Shown: one piece after another, positions 28,023-36,436 of the stretch
Numbering within the stretch: position 1 is the first letter of the stretch
Layout of the letters: every line of letters begins with the position of its first letter
The notes under the pieces: generated by a model
Told to the model about the DNA's origin: nothing
The model's database searches: none
What the model saw: the letters and a program-made list of their open reading frames with translations, nothing else
Program-made: the position numbers and the translations under genes
DNA from: Parapedobacter composti
Lineage (GTDB): Bacteria; Bacteroidota; Bacteroidia; Sphingobacteriales; Sphingobacteriaceae
NCBI RefSeq assembly: GCF_900112315.1
Contig: NZ_FOLL01000011.1
Span: forward strand, 1 to 64,000
DNA: 64,000 nt
Reading direction: 5' to 3'

Positions 28023-28964
28023 ATGGAATTTTTACGTAAAACCGGATTAGCTGCCCTATCGATCTTTACCGTAACGGCAGCATTGGCTCAATCGCCCATT
28101 AAAGTGAAGGACGGGGAAACCCGGCACGGACCCCAAAACGGCTCGCTATTGATTATTGGTGGAAATGTGGGTGATACGCCTTCGATATGGAGCAAATTCG
28201 TGGAGCTGGCGGGAGGCAAGGACAACGCCAATGTGGTGGTGGTCACAGCGGCAGCCGGCGACTCAGCGGCATGGAGCCCGCGGCATATCGAGCAAATCAA
28301 GGAAATCACCGGGATACAACGCATTCAACTGCTGCATACCACATCTATCCAGGAAGCCAATACCGAACAGTTTGTCGCCCCGCTGAAAGAGGCGACGGGC
28401 GTTTACTTCATCGGTGGAAGGCAGTGGCGCATTGCCGATTATTGCCTCAATACCCTGGCGCATCAGGCGTTTCTGGAGGTGCTTGAACGTGGCGGTGTGT
28501 TGGCAGGGAGCTCGGCGGGAGCCAGTATCCAGGGGTCGTTTCTTTGGCGCGGCGATACAAGCGGGCCGCACATCCTCATCGGCGACCATACGCAGGGCTT
28601 GGGATTCCTGAAAAACTCGGTTATCGACCAGCACCTGTTGAAAAGGAACCGCCAGTTTGACTTGGTCGATGTAGTCAAAAATACGCCGACACTGATCGGC
28701 ATCGGATTGGATGAGGCCACTGCTGTCCTCGTTCAACGGGATACCCTGGAGGTCGTCGGCAACTCGTACGTAGCGATTTATGACTACAACACCATTACAG
28801 GCAAGGCAGCTGACAAGGCTGCCGGCGGCCGGGAAAACCACCTTGTTTCCAACGGTCCCTTCTTTTTCCTTGGTCACGGCCAGAAATACGACCTGAAAAA
28901 CCGGTCCGTCATTCAGGAACCACGGCGGAGAAGCCGTGAAGAGCCCGTTTCCGAACAAGAATAA
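28023..28964 (+). CDS. Exported cyanophycinase-like S51 peptidase
   Basis: 313 residues with a signal peptide (MEFLRKTGLAALSIFTVTAALAQ). The class-I-glutaminase-like fold of peptidase family S51 shows GSLLIIGGNVG, FIGGRQWR (about 129-136) and the nucleophile elbow AGSSAGA, with the active Ser at 164. Cyanophycinases release beta-Asp-Arg dipeptides from cyanophycin; exported relatives act outside the cytoplasm. It is 20 bp after SusD, so the SusC/SusD pair may handle a peptide or isopeptide product rather than a glycan. The true substrate cannot be read from sequence. Confidence 0.85.
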   Translation: MEFLRKTGLAALSIFTVTAALAQSPIKVKDGETRHGPQNGSLLIIGGNVGDTPSIWSKFVELAGGKDNANVVVVTAAAGDSAAWSPRHIEQIKEITGIQRIQLLHTTSIQEANTEQFVAPLKEATGVYFIGGRQWRIADYCLNTLAHQAFLEVLERGGVLAGSSAGASIQGSFLWRGDTSGPHILIGDHTQGLGFLKNSVIDQHLLKRNRQFDLVDVVKNTPTLIGIGLDEATAVLVQRDTLEVVGNSYVAIYDYNTITGKAADKAAGGRENHLVSNGPFFFLGHGQKYDLKNRSVIQEPRRRSREEPVSEQE

Positions 28965-29008
28965 GTTGATAAACAAAAACCCAAAAAATAACCTTAACAG
29001 TATGAATC

Positions 29009-30391
29009 ATGGCAATTTCGTTAAACAGTGACCCTGCAGTTTCCTGGAAAGCCTACGAAAAACACATTTTCCGCTTTGCCTTTGTTTATTTTATCCTCCA
29101 AGCCGTGCCACTGGATTGGAAATATTATAAACACTTATTTTCGGTCAATTGGCTGAATCCAACTTTCGCCGACCTTTTCAATATCAGCCGGTATACCCCG
29201 CAGTTTTTCCGGCAGGCCACTTCCGCTGATTTTTGGGGACTCAATACCCTGGCGGACTGGCTGATCGTCGCCCTTATTGCGGTGATTGCCGCTTTGGTGT
29301 GGTATTTCCTCGAAAACCGGAAGCGGATTCAGCCGAACTATCCGGATTTGTATTACCTGCTTCGGGTGATATTGCGCTACCGCCTCGCCCTAGGCGTAAT
29401 TGCCTACGGGCTCATCAAATTCTTCCCGCTGCAATCGCCCTACCCATCGCTGAGCAATTTCAACACCGACTATGGCGATCTTTCCGCGTGGAAGATTTTT
29501 TCGCTGTCCCTGGGTGTTGCGCCCACGTTTGAAGCCGTGCTGGGCGGCCTTGAGATTTTTGCCGGGCTATTGCTGCTGTACCGGGGGACCACAGCCATCG
29601 GCGCGTTTATCGTCATTATCTTTCACGGTAACGTGTTCTTGTCGAACTTGGCGTATGAAGGAGGCGAGGCCATCTATAGCCTGTATTTGCTCCACATTGC
29701 CGCATTCCTCTTCCTGCATGATGCCGGCCGGATAATCAACCTGTTTTCATTAAACAAGCCTACACAGCCCGATGGCTATAAACCCATTTACACCCATGCC
29801 TGGCAGCGTAAGCTGAAAATCGGCCTGAAGTCTGCATTTGTTTTCATCTTCGTTTTTGTCTTCGGATATAAGACTTACGCGGCTTCCAAGGCGAGACCTT
29901 ATCATTATCCTGTGACACCAGGGTTGTCCGGTGCCCAGGGACTTTACGACGTCAGCGAATTCAGCCGGAATGGACAGCTGCACCCGTATTCCAAAAGAGA
30001 CACCCTGCGGTGGCAGGATGTGGTGTTTGAAGAATGGGCTACCCTGAGTATCCGGACCGCGGCGAAAGTCGAGCCTTGGCTTGGCGGTATCGAGACCATT
30101 CACCGCAACGACAAGGACCGGTTATACGAGCTGGCCGGTACGACCAGCAGGCATTACTATCACTACCACGTCGATAGCGCTTCGAATACCCTTCACCTTG
30201 AAAACAAGAATCCGAACTACCTGGATGACCGGTTTCAGCTTCACTATGAACGGCCGGATTCCACTACCATCCAATTGTCGGGAGTGGATTCCCATGGCGA
30301 TTCGCTGCGTGTCGTACTGCACCGCCTGGACAAAAAGTACCTGTATGAAGAAGCCAAAAAAGGCGGTCGTAGGGGTGGATTGATCTTATAA
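29009..30391 (+). CDS. DoxX-like membrane protein with C-terminal periplasmic domain (copy 1)
   Basis: 460 residues. Hydrophobic helices are seen around 25-40, 85-105, 120-150, 170-200, 205-245 and 275-295, with the DoxX-type segment RLALGVIAYGLIKFFPLQ followed by GDLSAWKIFSLSLG and EIFAGLLLLYRGTT. The last ~150 residues are hydrophilic (GLYDVSEFSRNGQLHPYS, FQLHYERPDS). DoxX/DoxD-like proteins are quinone-linked membrane subunits, DoxD being the small subunit of thiosulfate:quinone oxidoreductase. It is a paralog of the next gene: both have the pattern Y-S-x-x-D-T-x-R-W-Q in the C-terminal domain. Function is unproven; electron transfer is inferred. Confidence 0.72.
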   Translation: MAISLNSDPAVSWKAYEKHIFRFAFVYFILQAVPLDWKYYKHLFSVNWLNPTFADLFNISRYTPQFFRQATSADFWGLNTLADWLIVALIAVIAALVWYFLENRKRIQPNYPDLYYLLRVILRYRLALGVIAYGLIKFFPLQSPYPSLSNFNTDYGDLSAWKIFSLSLGVAPTFEAVLGGLEIFAGLLLLYRGTTAIGAFIVIIFHGNVFLSNLAYEGGEAIYSLYLLHIAAFLFLHDAGRIINLFSLNKPTQPDGYKPIYTHAWQRKLKIGLKSAFVFIFVFVFGYKTYAASKARPYHYPVTPGLSGAQGLYDVSEFSRNGQLHPYSKRDTLRWQDVVFEEWATLSIRTAAKVEPWLGGIETIHRNDKDRLYELAGTTSRHYYHYHVDSASNTLHLENKNPNYLDDRFQLHYERPDSTTIQLSGVDSHGDSLRVVLHRLDKKYLYEEAKKGGRRGGLIL

Positions 30392-30415
30392 TGGTTACCA
30401 ATAAATCTTAATAGC

Positions 30416-32119
30416 ATGTCAACAGAAAAATCAATTCAGCCGCAAGCGCCAAAGCCATGGACGCTTATCCAGAAAATCGCTTTCCGGATTGGGTTTATCT
30501 ATGTGATTTTATTGGTATTCCCAACGGGCATTTTTTCCATCCCTCCCAATTTCAGCTGGTTTCAGCAGTGGTTCAATTACGACTGGACCAACCTGCACTA
30601 CCGCGATTTATACAGTATAGCACGTTATCAGCCGTCGTTTCCGTCGGTGAGCCAATGGCTGGGGATTCCGCGTTTGGAAGGGCACGGCATCTGGGTTACG
30701 CTTTTGGTGATTTCTACGGTCGGTGGGCTTATCTGGAGCCTGATCGACCGTAAACGAAAGGAATACAATACGCTTTATTATTGGTCGTTGGTCATTGCCC
30801 GTTTCAGGGCAGGGATCGGCATCATTGGTTTCGGTTTTACCAAGGTATTGCCTGTACAGATGCCCTATCCATCAGAGGGGTTGCTCAACACCGATTTCGG
30901 GGATTTTACCGGACAGAAAATCTATTGGCTGTCCATCGGCATCGTGCCGTGGTATCAGGTGTTCACCGGATTGGTGGAGCTGACCGCCGGGACATTGTTG
31001 TTCTTCAGGCAAACCACGGTTTACGGCGCTGCACTGCTATTCGGGGCGTTGGGCAGCATCACCATCGTCAACCACGTGTATGATGGCGGCGTGCAGACCT
31101 ATGCCTTTTACTTTGTACTGCTGGGCCTGTATATTTTCGGGTATTACGTCCCCCGCATCTATCGGTTTTTTATTCTCCAACAGTATACCGTGCCTGTAGA
31201 TTATTGGCCGGTGTTTACCAAGAAATGGCAAAGGGCCGTTAGATTCGGATTAAAGGCATTCGTCATCGTGCTTTTCATCGGTGTGTTTTTTTTCCTCCAA
31301 TTGAACAACTTTTGGTACGACCCGTATAAGCAGCCGTCCACTCCGGGTGTCAAGCCGTTAAGGGGATACTACGACGTGACGACTTTCAGGATCAACGGTG
31401 AGGAAATCCCTTATTCACCGCTGGACACGGTGAGGTGGCAGGAAGCCACTTTTGAAAAGTGGAGTACATTGACCTTTAAGGTGAATAAACCGACACGTTT
31501 GGATCTATCCAATGGGGGCGGTAGCCCGATACGTGACATTGACCGTACATTTGAAATCGCCGGCACCGGTGGCGGGCGTCGCGTATTCCATTATTATGCG
31601 GATACAGCTGAACATCGCCTGTACCTGCAAGACAAGATACGTTCGGGAGGCGGTTTTTTCGGAGGAGCGGATGCGGATGACGAGGGCCAACAGGCAGTGG
31701 GCGCCGCAGGAAGGAGTCAGCAGGGCCGCCGCCCGGGAGGTGACGGGCGCAATCTGAACCGGAATACACCCCCGGAAGGTACAGCGCGACGCGGCGGGGA
31801 TACGCTCCACCGGAATGATTCGGTGCCCGATCCGCTGGGCGACGACTGGATCAGTGAGGAGGCTTGGGCACGCATCGGTGACGAAAATACGTTTATAGAT
31901 CCACGCGGTGCTACAGCCAGAAGATCGCGTGAATTTGCACGCTCACCACGACCGTCCAACCGGAATAAAATGATCCTGAACTATGAAACAACCGATGGCA
32001 ATCGGGTGATCCTTATTGGAATCAATGAGAACAGGGATTCGATCTACGTGGTATTGGACCGGGTAAAGCGTGATTACCTATTGTCCAGGAGCACACTGGA
32101 CGCGGGTAAGTACGATTAG
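30416..32119 (+). CDS. DoxX-like membrane protein with C-terminal periplasmic domain (copy 2, low-complexity insert)
   Basis: 567 residues, a tandem paralog of the preceding gene (24 bp gap). Shared blocks include RFRAGIGIIGFGFTKVLPVQMPYPS, GDFTGQKIYWLSIGIVPWYQVF, LVELTAGTLLFFR and, in the periplasmic part, SPLDTVRWQEATFEKWSTL. The extra length is a Gly/Arg/Gln/Asn-rich insert at about 410-515 (AAGRSQQGRRPGGDGRNLNR) that splits the C-terminal domain before MILNYETTDGNRVI. The insert looks disordered and is absent from copy 1. Likely partner of copy 1 in a heteromeric membrane complex. Confidence 0.72.
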   Translation: MSTEKSIQPQAPKPWTLIQKIAFRIGFIYVILLVFPTGIFSIPPNFSWFQQWFNYDWTNLHYRDLYSIARYQPSFPSVSQWLGIPRLEGHGIWVTLLVISTVGGLIWSLIDRKRKEYNTLYYWSLVIARFRAGIGIIGFGFTKVLPVQMPYPSEGLLNTDFGDFTGQKIYWLSIGIVPWYQVFTGLVELTAGTLLFFRQTTVYGAALLFGALGSITIVNHVYDGGVQTYAFYFVLLGLYIFGYYVPRIYRFFILQQYTVPVDYWPVFTKKWQRAVRFGLKAFVIVLFIGVFFFLQLNNFWYDPYKQPSTPGVKPLRGYYDVTTFRINGEEIPYSPLDTVRWQEATFEKWSTLTFKVNKPTRLDLSNGGGSPIRDIDRTFEIAGTGGGRRVFHYYADTAEHRLYLQDKIRSGGGFFGGADADDEGQQAVGAAGRSQQGRRPGGDGRNLNRNTPPEGTARRGGDTLHRNDSVPDPLGDDWISEEAWARIGDENTFIDPRGATARRSREFARSPRPSNRNKMILNYETTDGNRVILIGINENRDSIYVVLDRVKRDYLLSRSTLDAGKYD

Positions 32120-32175
32120 TGATTTCGACATACGCATAATTTATGGTGCTACATGCATAAATTGTGCGTATTAAC

Positions 32176-32198
32176 GTCTATAAATTAGTATACTTTTG
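32176..32198 (+). promoter_or_regulatory. Palindromic operator abutting a -7 box (second promoter of region 3)
   Basis: GTCTATAAATTAGTA followed directly by TACTTTTG (32191-32198). Compared with the other sites, the left arm has lost one C (TA-TAA instead of TACTAA) while the right arm TTAGTA is exact and the spacing to the -7 box is identical. It drives the cytochrome/sulfite-dehydrogenase remnant and, through it, the TIGR01777 gene. A nearby ACATGCATAAA (about 32151) resembles the sites at 5618 and 6152. Confidence 0.6.
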
Positions 32199-32237
32199 TT
32201 CCGTTAATCAAAAGATGTCTGAGTTTTGCCTGTATAT

Positions 32238-32507
32238 ATGAAATTGCTGGTCTTGACCATCGCCTGTGGTATAGCAACCGTTTTTCACACCTGCTCGGAA
32301 ACTACACGTAAAGGGGACATACGTACAGCGTCTGGTAGTCAGGAAAAGCAGTCTATCGGGGCGGAACATGCCATATCTCCGGCAAATGAAGAAAAGCGTT
32401 GGCCTCAGCGTTTCCGCTTCGGCAGCCGTGCATCTGCGCAGGATATCCGGAAATTGGATATCGACGTGATGCCGGATGGCCGGGGGCTGCTGAAGGGACA
32501 ACTGTGA
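32238..32507 (+). pseudogene. N-terminal stub of a c-type cytochrome subunit of sulfite dehydrogenase (SoxD/SorB-like)
   Basis: About 89 codons. Signal peptide MKLLVLTIACGIATVFHTC, then FGSRASAQDIRKLDIDVMPDGRGL, which matches the segment just before the haem domain of SoxD/SorB-like cytochromes (pattern FGxxAxxxxIxxxDIDVxPDGxGLPxG). The frame then hits TGA (32505-32507) exactly where the CxxCH haem motif should soon follow; no CxxCH is present. The next bases encode the end of a SoxC/SorA-type protein, so an internal deletion has joined two genes. The preserved start and promoter suggest recent loss. The assignment rests on motif memory and should be checked. Confidence 0.55.
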
Positions 32508-32510
32508 TCA

Positions 32511-32696
32511 TGAGCGGGGCTTACGACGAGACAGGATACCGGTAACCATTTTTACAGGAACTGGTTGAAGTAAGGGGAACCCAAGGCGGATATCATTTTA
32601 ACCCAGTGACCCCCCTGGCGGCTGAAGAAGGATGGCCAGGTCGTGCTGGCGAACGAGATAACAGGTAGGAGGCGAGCAAAACCATCAAGTCAATGA
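32511..32696 (+). pseudogene. C-terminal remnant of a sulfite dehydrogenase molybdopterin subunit (SoxC/SorA-like)
   Basis: Frame from 32513 reads SGAYDETGYR, stop (TAA 32543-32545), PFLQELVEVRGTQGGYHFN; then, after a one-base shift in a C6 tract near 32610-32615, WRLKKDGQVVLANEITG, ending at TGA 32694-32696. SoxC/SorA proteins end with the pattern SRAxDETGYxQPxxxxLxxxRGxxxxYHxNxIxxWxVxxDGxV, which this follows block by block; the stop would be CAA (Gln) to TAA. The TGA overlaps the next gene's ATG (ATGA), as expected if the two were once translationally coupled. Everything upstream of the last ~60 residues is gone. Confidence 0.55.
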
Positions 32697-33604
32697 GCAG
32701 TAAAATTGTCATCGCCGGCGGAACCGGCGCCTTGGGGAGTTTGTTGGTTGGTGCTTTCAGCGGAGCGTACCGGGAGGTTATTGTTTTAAGCCGGTCGGTA
32801 TCGGGCGTTTCAGGCGCGATACGGTACATCAGATGGGACGGCCGCACGCTGGGCGATTGGGCCGATGAACTGGAAGGTGCAGCAGCGGTCATCAATTTGG
32901 CAGGGAAGTCTATCCATATCCGGTTTACTGCAAAAAACCGAAGGGAAATATCGGAATCGAGGGTGCTTTCGACAACCATAATCGGTGATGCCATCCGCCG
33001 TTGCAATGAACCTCCGAAGGTATGGATCAATGCAGGTGGCATCTCGATTTATGAGCCGTCGCCGTTATTGCGTACCGAACATGACATTCCCAGTGGCACC
33101 GATTTCCTGGCGTCCGTTTCACGGGCGTGGGAGGCTGCCTTCTTGAATGCAGAAGTGCCGGTAACCAGGAAGGTATTGCTGCGGATTAGTCCCGTGCTGC
33201 TTTCCAGCGGAGGGATGCTTGCTCCCTTGGTAAGGTTGGCGGGCTTTGGCCTTGGTGGAGCCATTGGCAGCGGGCGGCAATATGTATCCTGGATACATGA
33301 GCGGGATTTCGTGAAAATGGTGGAGTGGTTGATTTCGGAAGGTGCCATAGCAGGTGTTGTACATGCCAGTAGTCCGAATCCTGTCCAGAATGGGGATTTT
33401 ATGCGGATTTTGCGGGAAAAATTGGGTGTGCCGATAGGACTACCTAATCCCGCTTGGTCTGTAAAATTGGGGGCTTGGATAATCGGTACAGATGCCGGGT
33501 TAGTATTATCCGGGCGTAGGGTGGTTTCAAGAGTTTCGGCTGATGCGGGATTTCAATTTGATTTTCCGGAATTGGACGCCGCGCTTCATAATTTAATAGT
33601 ATAA
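32693..33604 (+). CDS. TIGR01777-family NAD(P)-binding epimerase-like protein
   Basis: 303 residues, full length. SDR-type nucleotide fold with KIVIAGGTGALGSLL at the N-terminus, then IRWDG, VINLAGKSI, WINAGGISIYEPS and WIHERDFVKMVEWL, all typical of TIGR01777 (YfcH-like) proteins; the C-terminal segment LGVPIGLPNPAW and LSGRRVVSRV completes the family pattern. The natural substrate of this family is unknown. The ATG overlaps the stop of the degraded SoxC-like gene, so it was originally the third gene of that operon. Confidence 0.88.
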   Translation: MSSKIVIAGGTGALGSLLVGAFSGAYREVIVLSRSVSGVSGAIRYIRWDGRTLGDWADELEGAAAVINLAGKSIHIRFTAKNRREISESRVLSTTIIGDAIRRCNEPPKVWINAGGISIYEPSPLLRTEHDIPSGTDFLASVSRAWEAAFLNAEVPVTRKVLLRISPVLLSSGGMLAPLVRLAGFGLGGAIGSGRQYVSWIHERDFVKMVEWLISEGAIAGVVHASSPNPVQNGDFMRILREKLGVPIGLPNPAWSVKLGAWIIGTDAGLVLSGRRVVSRVSADAGFQFDFPELDAALHNLIV

Positions 33605-33614
33605 TTGCACGTCG

Positions 33615-35042
33615 GTGAGTGCACAATCTACATATGATGCCATCGTTGTCGGCTCCGGTCCAAATGGGCTGGCGGCGGCCATCACGTTGCAGCGCGAAGG
33701 GCTGCAGGTGTTGTTGCTTGAGGCTCGGTCGACCGTCGGCGGTGGGATGCGGACGGCTGAGTTGACGCTTCCGGGATTCCACCACGACGTCTGTTCGGCC
33801 GTCCACCCGATGGGAGCTGCGTCACCGTTTTTGCGGTCGCTGCCCTTGGATGAGTTCGGCTTGGAATACGTCCAACCAGAGGTGCTTGCCGCACATCCGT
33901 TTGATGACGGTGCTGCGGCAGCCTTATATCACTCCCTTGATCGGACGGCAGACGGCCTGGGTATCGATGGCGGGGCGTATCGTCGGCTATTTGAACCGCT
34001 CGTAAAGCAATGGCCGCTTATCGATACGCATATTTTGGGACCGATGTTGAAAATTCCGGAAAAGCCGGGGGCATTGGCGGCGTTTGGCCTGAAGGCGCTC
34101 CAGCCTGGGACGCGGATTGCGGCACGTTTCGGGGCGCGCGAAGCCCGGGGGCTGTGGGCGGGTATCGTGGCCCATAGCATGTTGCCGCTCGGGGCATTGA
34201 CGTCCTCGGCTATTGGCTTCGTGCTTACGGTGGCGGGACACCGCAGTGGCTGGCCTATCCCCAAAGGGGGTTCACAGCGCATAGCGGATGGGTTAGCGGC
34301 TTATTTCCGCTCGTTGGGCGGAGTTATCCAAACGAACGTGGTGGTTAATACGCTGAATGGGTTGCCTGAGGCGAAAGCTGTCCTTTTCGATGTATCGCCC
34401 CGGCAACTGCTTCGGATATGCGGCGATAGGTTATCATCAGTGTATCGATGGCAGTTGGCACGCCACCGATATGGTATGGGCGTATTTAAGGTCGACTGGG
34501 CGTTGAGCGAGGCGGTGCCATTCAGGGCAGAGGCGGCCAGGCGTGCGGGAACGGTGCATCTGGGAGGAACGCTCGAGGAGGTGGCTCGCAGCGAGCGGCA
34601 GGTGTGGAAAGGGCAGCATCCTGATAGTCCGTTTGTGCTGTTTGCGCAGCAAAGTGTATTCGACGACTCACGGGCGCCTGCCGGACAACACACTGGATGG
34701 GCATACTGCCACGTGCCTAATGGGTCAACAATGGATATGACCGATGCCATAACCAATCAGGTGGAACGGTTCGCTCCAGGATTCCGGGACACCATATTGG
34801 CTACCCACACATTCAATACCTCCGAAATGGAGTCCTACAACCCCAATTACATTGGGGGCGATATTAACGGGGGGATAGTCAATATCGCCCAGCTGTTTAA
34901 CCGGCCTGCATTGCGCTTTTCACCATACCGGACGTCGGCCAAAGGTATTTATATTTGCTCGGCCTCCACGCCGCCTGGAGGAGGTGTGCATGGCATGGGC
35001 GGATACTATGCGGCAAAGCAGGCATTGAATGATCTATTTTAA
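33615..35042 (+). CDS. FAD-dependent oxidoreductase (phytoene desaturase/PYROXD2-like)
   Basis: 475 residues, starting at GTG 33615, 10 bp after the previous stop. The N-terminal dinucleotide-binding motif is DAIVVGSGPNGLAAAITLQREG followed by LLLEARSTVGGGMRT, and the C-terminal FAD-contacting segment is YICSASTPPGGGVHGMGGYYAA. Middle motifs GWPIPKGGSQRIADGLAAYFRSLGG match the phytoene desaturase/PYROXD2-like superfamily. No carotenoid genes are nearby, so a carotenoid substrate is unlikely; the real substrate is unknown. It has a distinctly GC-rich codon choice relative to the SusC genes. Confidence 0.85.
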   Translation: MSAQSTYDAIVVGSGPNGLAAAITLQREGLQVLLLEARSTVGGGMRTAELTLPGFHHDVCSAVHPMGAASPFLRSLPLDEFGLEYVQPEVLAAHPFDDGAAAALYHSLDRTADGLGIDGGAYRRLFEPLVKQWPLIDTHILGPMLKIPEKPGALAAFGLKALQPGTRIAARFGAREARGLWAGIVAHSMLPLGALTSSAIGFVLTVAGHRSGWPIPKGGSQRIADGLAAYFRSLGGVIQTNVVVNTLNGLPEAKAVLFDVSPRQLLRICGDRLSSVYRWQLARHRYGMGVFKVDWALSEAVPFRAEAARRAGTVHLGGTLEEVARSERQVWKGQHPDSPFVLFAQQSVFDDSRAPAGQHTGWAYCHVPNGSTMDMTDAITNQVERFAPGFRDTILATHTFNTSEMESYNPNYIGGDINGGIVNIAQLFNRPALRFSPYRTSAKGIYICSASTPPGGGVHGMGGYYAAKQALNDLF

Positions 35043-35073
35043 TTTTATATCGAATTATACGAAGCGCATATAA

Positions 35074-36321
35074 ATGGCAAAAACAACGATGAGACTTACG
35101 GAAGATTGGGCGGTCGTCCTGCTTGGATTCATGATTATCGGGTTGGCGGTTTGGGGACTTGCTATCCCCGTCCCTGTTTATAAATGGGCTGACGGTGTGC
35201 AGTTGGCAGCGTTGTTTTCAGCGGCCAACAGCCTGGATGTAATGTACCAGTTCCTGTTTGCCTATGCTATCGTTATTGTGGGCGCGGTGCTTACCGGGAG
35301 GCCCCTCCGGCCGCAGCTTTTGGGTTTTCCGTTCGTTTTTATACTGACCATCGGGGCGTTGTTGCTGGCGGGTAATGCTTTTTTGAATGATTTGGGGTTA
35401 GAGGCGGTGATTTTTAGCTTGGCCATTGGACTTCTGGTGGGCAATGTGTTTAGGCAGCCCCAATGGTTCAGGGAATCACTCAATGCCGAACTGCTGGTTA
35501 AAATCGGGCTGGTGTTATTGGGTACGGGCGTTATATTTTCAGATATTCTCAAGGCAGGGTCGCTGGGGCTGCTGCAGTCGCTTATCGTGGTGCTGTCGGT
35601 CTGGTATTTTGCCTTTTGGCTGTGCCGGAAACTAAAGGTGGATGACGAGTTGACCATGATGATTTCCAGCGCCGTGTCCATCTGCGGTGTCTCAGCGGCG
35701 ATCGCCACATCGGGGGCTATCAAGGGGGACTCCAGAAAATTGTCGTATGTGGTTTCCATGGTATTGATTACGGCCATACCGATGATGATTGCCATGCCCT
35801 ATCTGGCGAAGGCCTTCGGGTTTTCCGAGGAAATGACCGGTGCCTGGCTGGGAGGCAGTATCGATACAACGGGAGCGGTGGTCGCTTCAGGGAGTCTGGT
35901 GGGCGATAGAGCGCTCGAAATCAGTACCATCGTCAAATTCTCCCAGAATGTATTACTGGGTATTGCGGCGCTGGCTATCTCTGTTTACTGGACGTACCGC
36001 GGTACGCCGGATGGGGAAGGGGTGGAAAAGCCGGGGCTGGGGGTTATCTGGGAACGCTTTCCGAAATTCGTCCTCGGGTTTCTTGCAGCATCCCTGCTGT
36101 TTTCGTTCGTGCTGGATGCCGAGTCGGTGGGCCGGGTGAAAGGCGGTATCAAGAATATCCAGGGACTGTGGTTTGCCCTGGCATTTACGAGTATCGGTTT
36201 GGAAACAAATGTTAAAGATTTGCTGGGAAACAATAATATCAAGCCTTTTTGGGCGTTTCTGATAGCCCAATTGTTTAATATCTTGGTTACACTGGCCGTT
36301 GCTTGGTGGTTGTTCGGTTGA
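35074..36321 (+). CDS. YeiH/UPF0324-family membrane transporter (putative sulfate exporter)
   Basis: 415 residues with about 10-11 membrane helices. Family features: AIGLLVGNVFRQP, IGLVLLGTGVIFSDIL, SICGVSAAIATSGAIKG, GAWLGGSIDTTGAVVASG and the C-terminal GLWFALAFTSIGLETN. The family is often found next to sulfonate and sulfite metabolism genes and has been proposed to export sulfate or sulfite, though activity is little tested. That fits the sulfite dehydrogenase remnants two genes upstream. It lies 31 bp after the FAD oxidoreductase. Confidence 0.85.
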   Translation: MAKTTMRLTEDWAVVLLGFMIIGLAVWGLAIPVPVYKWADGVQLAALFSAANSLDVMYQFLFAYAIVIVGAVLTGRPLRPQLLGFPFVFILTIGALLLAGNAFLNDLGLEAVIFSLAIGLLVGNVFRQPQWFRESLNAELLVKIGLVLLGTGVIFSDILKAGSLGLLQSLIVVLSVWYFAFWLCRKLKVDDELTMMISSAVSICGVSAAIATSGAIKGDSRKLSYVVSMVLITAIPMMIAMPYLAKAFGFSEEMTGAWLGGSIDTTGAVVASGSLVGDRALEISTIVKFSQNVLLGIAALAISVYWTYRGTPDGEGVEKPGLGVIWERFPKFVLGFLAASLLFSFVLDAESVGRVKGGIKNIQGLWFALAFTSIGLETNVKDLLGNNNIKPFWAFLIAQLFNILVTLAVAWWLFG

Positions 36322-36385
36322 GGAGTTTAGGCTGCTCGGTCGGTATGCATGTTTTCTTCCTATAGTAGGTAGGTTTTCTGCCTTT

Positions 36386-36413
36386 AAAAGTCTACTAACT
36401 TAGTATACTTTTG
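36386..36413 (+). promoter_or_regulatory. Palindromic operator abutting a -7 box (TonB receptor promoter)
   Basis: Perfect palindrome TACTAA-C-TTAGTA at 36393-36405 directly followed by TACTTTTG (36406-36413), a good TAnnTTTG -7 box, with the ATG of the TonB receptor 23 bp further on. This is the best copy of the shared element; a protein bound here would cover the promoter, consistent with repression. Confidence 0.72.
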
Positions 36414-36436
36414 TTCGCTCAACAAAAGTATTTAGT

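Noticed and set aside
33615..35042. Carotenoid biosynthesis role for the FAD oxidoreductase
   Set aside because: No phytoene synthase, cyclase or GGPP synthase genes are nearby and the motif pattern is equally that of PYROXD2-like proteins.
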